From: Rhodoferax sp.
GTDB taxonomy: Bacteria; Pseudomonadota; Gammaproteobacteria; Burkholderiales; Burkholderiaceae
Direction: 5' to 3'
DNA: 9,393 nucleotides
Assembly: GCA_020048295.1 (NCBI GenBank)
Contig: JAIFMT010000032.1
Location: 1 to 9,393 of the forward strand
A program made the translations under genes and the position numbers. The notes under the pieces are model-generated. The model saw nothing but the letters and a program-made list of their open reading frames with translations, was not told where the DNA came from and searched no databases. Below, piece after piece: positions 7,654 through 9,393 of this stretch. The stretch's first letter is position 1. Each line of letters begins with the position of its first letter.

Positions 7654-8376
7654 TCAGGCATAAACCAGCGTGCCTTCATCTTCGCCCAGAACCACCCGTT
7701 TGAGCGCGCCGTGCTTGAAGATGGAAAACACCTTGACAGGCAGCTTCTGATCGCGACACAAGGCAAAAGCCGTGGCATCCATGATGCCGAGGTTTTGCGA
7801 AATGGCATCGTCAAACGAGATTTTGCTGTAGCGTGTGGCGCTGGGGTCTTTTTTTGGATCGGCAGTGTAAACACCATCGACCTTGGTGGCTTTGAGCACG
7901 ATTTCGGCCCCGATTTCTGCACCGCGCAGGGCAGCCGCGGTATCGGTGGTAAAAAACGGGTTACCGGTGCCGGCGGCGAAAATCACCACTTTGCCTTCTT
8001 CGAGGTATTGCAGCGCTTTGGGCCGCACATAGGGCTCAACCACCTGCTCGATGGCAATGGCTGACATGACACGGGCAATCAGGCCGGCCTTGTTCATGGT
8101 GTCACCCAGCGCCAGCGCATTCATGACGGTGGCCAGCATGCCCATGTAGTCGGCAGTAGCCCGGTCCATACCGACCGAGCCACCGGCCACGCCCCTGAAG
8201 ATGTTGCCGCCGCCAATCACCACGGCCACCTGCACCCCCAGGTGAGTCACCCCCACAATCTCATCGACCATGCGCACAATGGTGTTGCGGTTAATGCCAA
8301 AGCTGTCATCGCCCATCAGCGCTTCGCCGGACAACTTGAGCAGGATTCGCTTGTAGGCAGGTTTTGCGGGGGTCAT
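7654..8376 (-). CDS. pyrH: UMP kinase
   Basis: PyrH phosphorylates UMP to UDP with ATP in pyrimidine nucleotide synthesis. Bacterial members are hexamers of the amino-acid-kinase fold, typically inhibited by UTP and activated by GTP. The protein has 240 residues (E. coli 241). Motifs are [10 protein letters not shown] (11-20), [11 protein letters not shown] (52-62), [19 protein letters not shown] (70-88), [13 protein letters not shown] (136-148) and [13 protein letters not shown] (162-174). The open frame runs upstream to 8586, but that part is out-of-frame tsf sequence. The ATG at 8376 is the real start, as it has AGGAG six bases upstream and gives the family length. The 46-base gap from tsf and 56-base gap to frr contain no clear promoter or terminator. 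Confidence 0.97.
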   Translation of the reverse strand: MTPAKPAYKRILLKLSGEALMGDDSFGINRNTIVRMVDEIVGVTHLGVQVAVVIGGGNIFRGVAGGSVGMDRATADYMGMLATVMNALALGDTMNKAGLIARVMSAIAIEQVVEPYVRPKALQYLEEGKVVIFAAGTGNPFFTTDTAAALRGAEIGAEIVLKATKVDGVYTADPKKDPSATRYSKISFDDAISQNLGIMDATAFALCRDQKLPVKVFSIFKHGALKRVVLGEDEGTLVYA

Positions 8377-8382
8377 GGCAGG

Positions 8383-8387
8383 CTCCT
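8383..8387 (-). promoter_or_regulatory. Shine-Dalgarno site that fixes the pyrH start
   Basis: The minus strand reads AGGAG here, six bases before the ATG at 8376. It sets the pyrH start inside a longer open frame that begins within tsf. Confidence 0.75.
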
Positions 8388-8422
8388 GAAGAGTGACAAT
8401 GGAGGGTAATAACCTTGGCGTA

Positions 8423-9346
8423 TCAGCTGGCTTGTTGCGCAGCGGCCACCTGAGCGGCAACTTCGGCAGCAAAGTCATCGACTTTCTTCTCGATGCCTTC
8501 ACCCACGACATACAGGGTGAACGCCTTGACGGTATTGCCAGCTGCCTTGAGCATTTGCTCGACGGTTTGCTTGTCGTTTTTAACAAACGCCTGGTTCAGC
8601 AAAGACACTTCCTTGAGGTATTTCTGCACGCCGCCTTCGATGCGCTTGGCAACGATTTCAGCCGATTGCACCGGTTTGCCAGCGGCGGTGGCCACGGCCG
8701 CGTCTTCAGCGGCCTTGGCGGTGGCTACCGAGCGCTCACGCGCTACAAATTCAGCTGGCACATCATCGCTTGACAGGGCCACAGGCTTCATGGCGGCCAC
8801 GTGCATGGCCACATCTTTGGCGGCGATGTCATCGCCTTCAAACTCGACCACCACGCCAATGCGCGTGCCGTGCAGATACGAAGCCAGTTTGGCACCGCTG
8901 GCAAAACGCTTGAATCGGCGAAAGCTCATGTTCTCGCCAATCTTGCCAATCAGACCCTTGCGCGCGTCTTCCAGCGTCGGGCCAAAGCCTTCCTGGCTGT
9001 ACTCGCAAGCGCCCAACGCGGCAATGTCAGCGGGGTTGTGTTTGACGATCAGTGCAGCAGCTGCGTTGGCCAGCGCCAGGAAGCTGTCGTTCTTGGTCAC
9101 AAAGTCGGTTTCGCAGTTCACTTCAAGCAGCGCGCCCACACCGTTGTCAAAGGCGTAAGCCACCACGCCTTCAGCGGTGATGCGGCCAGCGGCCTTGCCG
9201 GCCTTGCTGCCGAGCTTGACGCGCAAGATTTCTTCAGCCTTGGCCATGTCGCCTTCGGCTTCGGTCAGGGCGCGTTTGCATTCCATCATCGGCGCGTCGG
9301 TCTTGCCACGCAGTTCAGCCACCATGCTTGCGGTAATTGCAGCCAT
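8423..9346 (-). CDS. tsf: Translation elongation factor Ts
   Basis: EF-Ts is the guanine nucleotide exchange factor that removes GDP from EF-Tu so it can bind GTP and aminoacyl-tRNA again. The protein has 307 residues, within the usual bacterial range (E. coli 283). The N-terminal UBA-like domain covers about 1-55, including [19 protein letters not shown] (9-27). The core contains [11 protein letters not shown] (77-87); its TDFV motif at 80-83 is the part that wedges into EF-Tu and displaces magnesium. The second core half and the coiled-coil-like region (about 190-240) follow. The chain ends in an Ala- and Gln-rich tail. The ATG at 9346 has GGAG (9357-9354) upstream at good spacing. In most Proteobacteria rpsB directly precedes tsf; here it would lie outside the window. 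Confidence 0.97.
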   Translation of the reverse strand: MAAITASMVAELRGKTDAPMMECKRALTEAEGDMAKAEEILRVKLGSKAGKAAGRITAEGVVAYAFDNGVGALLEVNCETDFVTKNDSFLALANAAAALIVKHNPADIAALGACEYSQEGFGPTLEDARKGLIGKIGENMSFRRFKRFASGAKLASYLHGTRIGVVVEFEGDDIAAKDVAMHVAAMKPVALSSDDVPAEFVARERSVATAKAAEDAAVATAAGKPVQSAEIVAKRIEGGVQKYLKEVSLLNQAFVKNDKQTVEQMLKAAGNTVKAFTLYVVGEGIEKKVDDFAAEVAAQVAAAQQAS

Positions 9347-9393
9347 ATTTACTCTCCGGATTCAAATCAATGGGGTTAAAAATCAAACTAAAA
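9347..9393 (-). other. Non-coding spacer upstream of tsf
   Basis: On the minus strand this AT-rich stretch has stop codons in all three frames near the window edge (TAG, TGA and TAA in its first 20 bases). The tail of an upstream gene therefore does not extend far into it. It carries the tsf ribosome binding site and is probably the rpsB-tsf spacer, by conserved gene order. No terminator is seen. Confidence 0.5.

Noticed and set aside
8377..8586. N-terminal extension of the pyrH frame up to 8586
   Set aside because: It overlaps tsf out of frame. The ATG at 8376 has a good ribosome binding site and gives the normal family length.
8801..9379. Plus-strand open frame of 192 codons opposite tsf
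   Set aside because: It is antisense to the highly conserved tsf gene, and its product shows no family features.

Overview
The window is a stretch of a betaproteobacterial chromosome, about 60% GC by eye. Every real gene lies on the minus strand, so transcription runs from the right end to the left end. The order, in transcription direction, is tsf, pyrH, frr, uppS, cdsA, dxr, rseP, bamA and the start of skp (ompH). This is the conserved proteobacterial rpsB-tsf-pyrH-frr to bamA-skp-lpxD cluster. The protein sequences (for example the EF-Ts, Dxr and BamA wording) and a Comamonadaceae-style short repeat inside dxr suggest a member of the Comamonadaceae, perhaps near Rhodoferax or Polaromonas. 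That placement rests on memory of these families and was not computed.

Right third (about 9346 to 7037): translation and nucleotide genes. tsf (elongation factor Ts) is followed after 46 bases by pyrH (UMP kinase), then after 56 bases by frr (ribosome recycling factor). tsf, pyrH and frr each have a recognisable Shine-Dalgarno sequence. The 47 bases right of tsf are non-coding; rpsB would be expected just outside the window.

Middle (7029 to 2845): envelope and isoprenoid genes packed almost without gaps (7, 3, 8 and 22 bases). uppS makes undecaprenyl diphosphate, the lipid carrier for peptidoglycan and O-antigen. cdsA makes CDP-diacylglycerol for phospholipids. dxr commits carbon to the MEP isoprenoid pathway that feeds uppS. 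rseP is the intramembrane protease that releases sigma-E during envelope stress.

Left third (2747 to 1): outer-membrane biogenesis. bamA, the core of the outer-membrane protein insertase, follows rseP after the longest spacer in the window (97 bases). It is joined to skp, its periplasmic chaperone partner, by a TAATG stop/start overlap. skp runs off the left edge before its stop codon.

No mobile element, RNA gene, CRISPR array or new multi-gene system is visible. All reading frames look intact. The one feature not explained by the genes is an imperfect palindrome of about 65 bases inside dxr, with codon use unlike its surroundings. It resembles a dispersed Comamonadaceae repeat that has been accommodated in frame.
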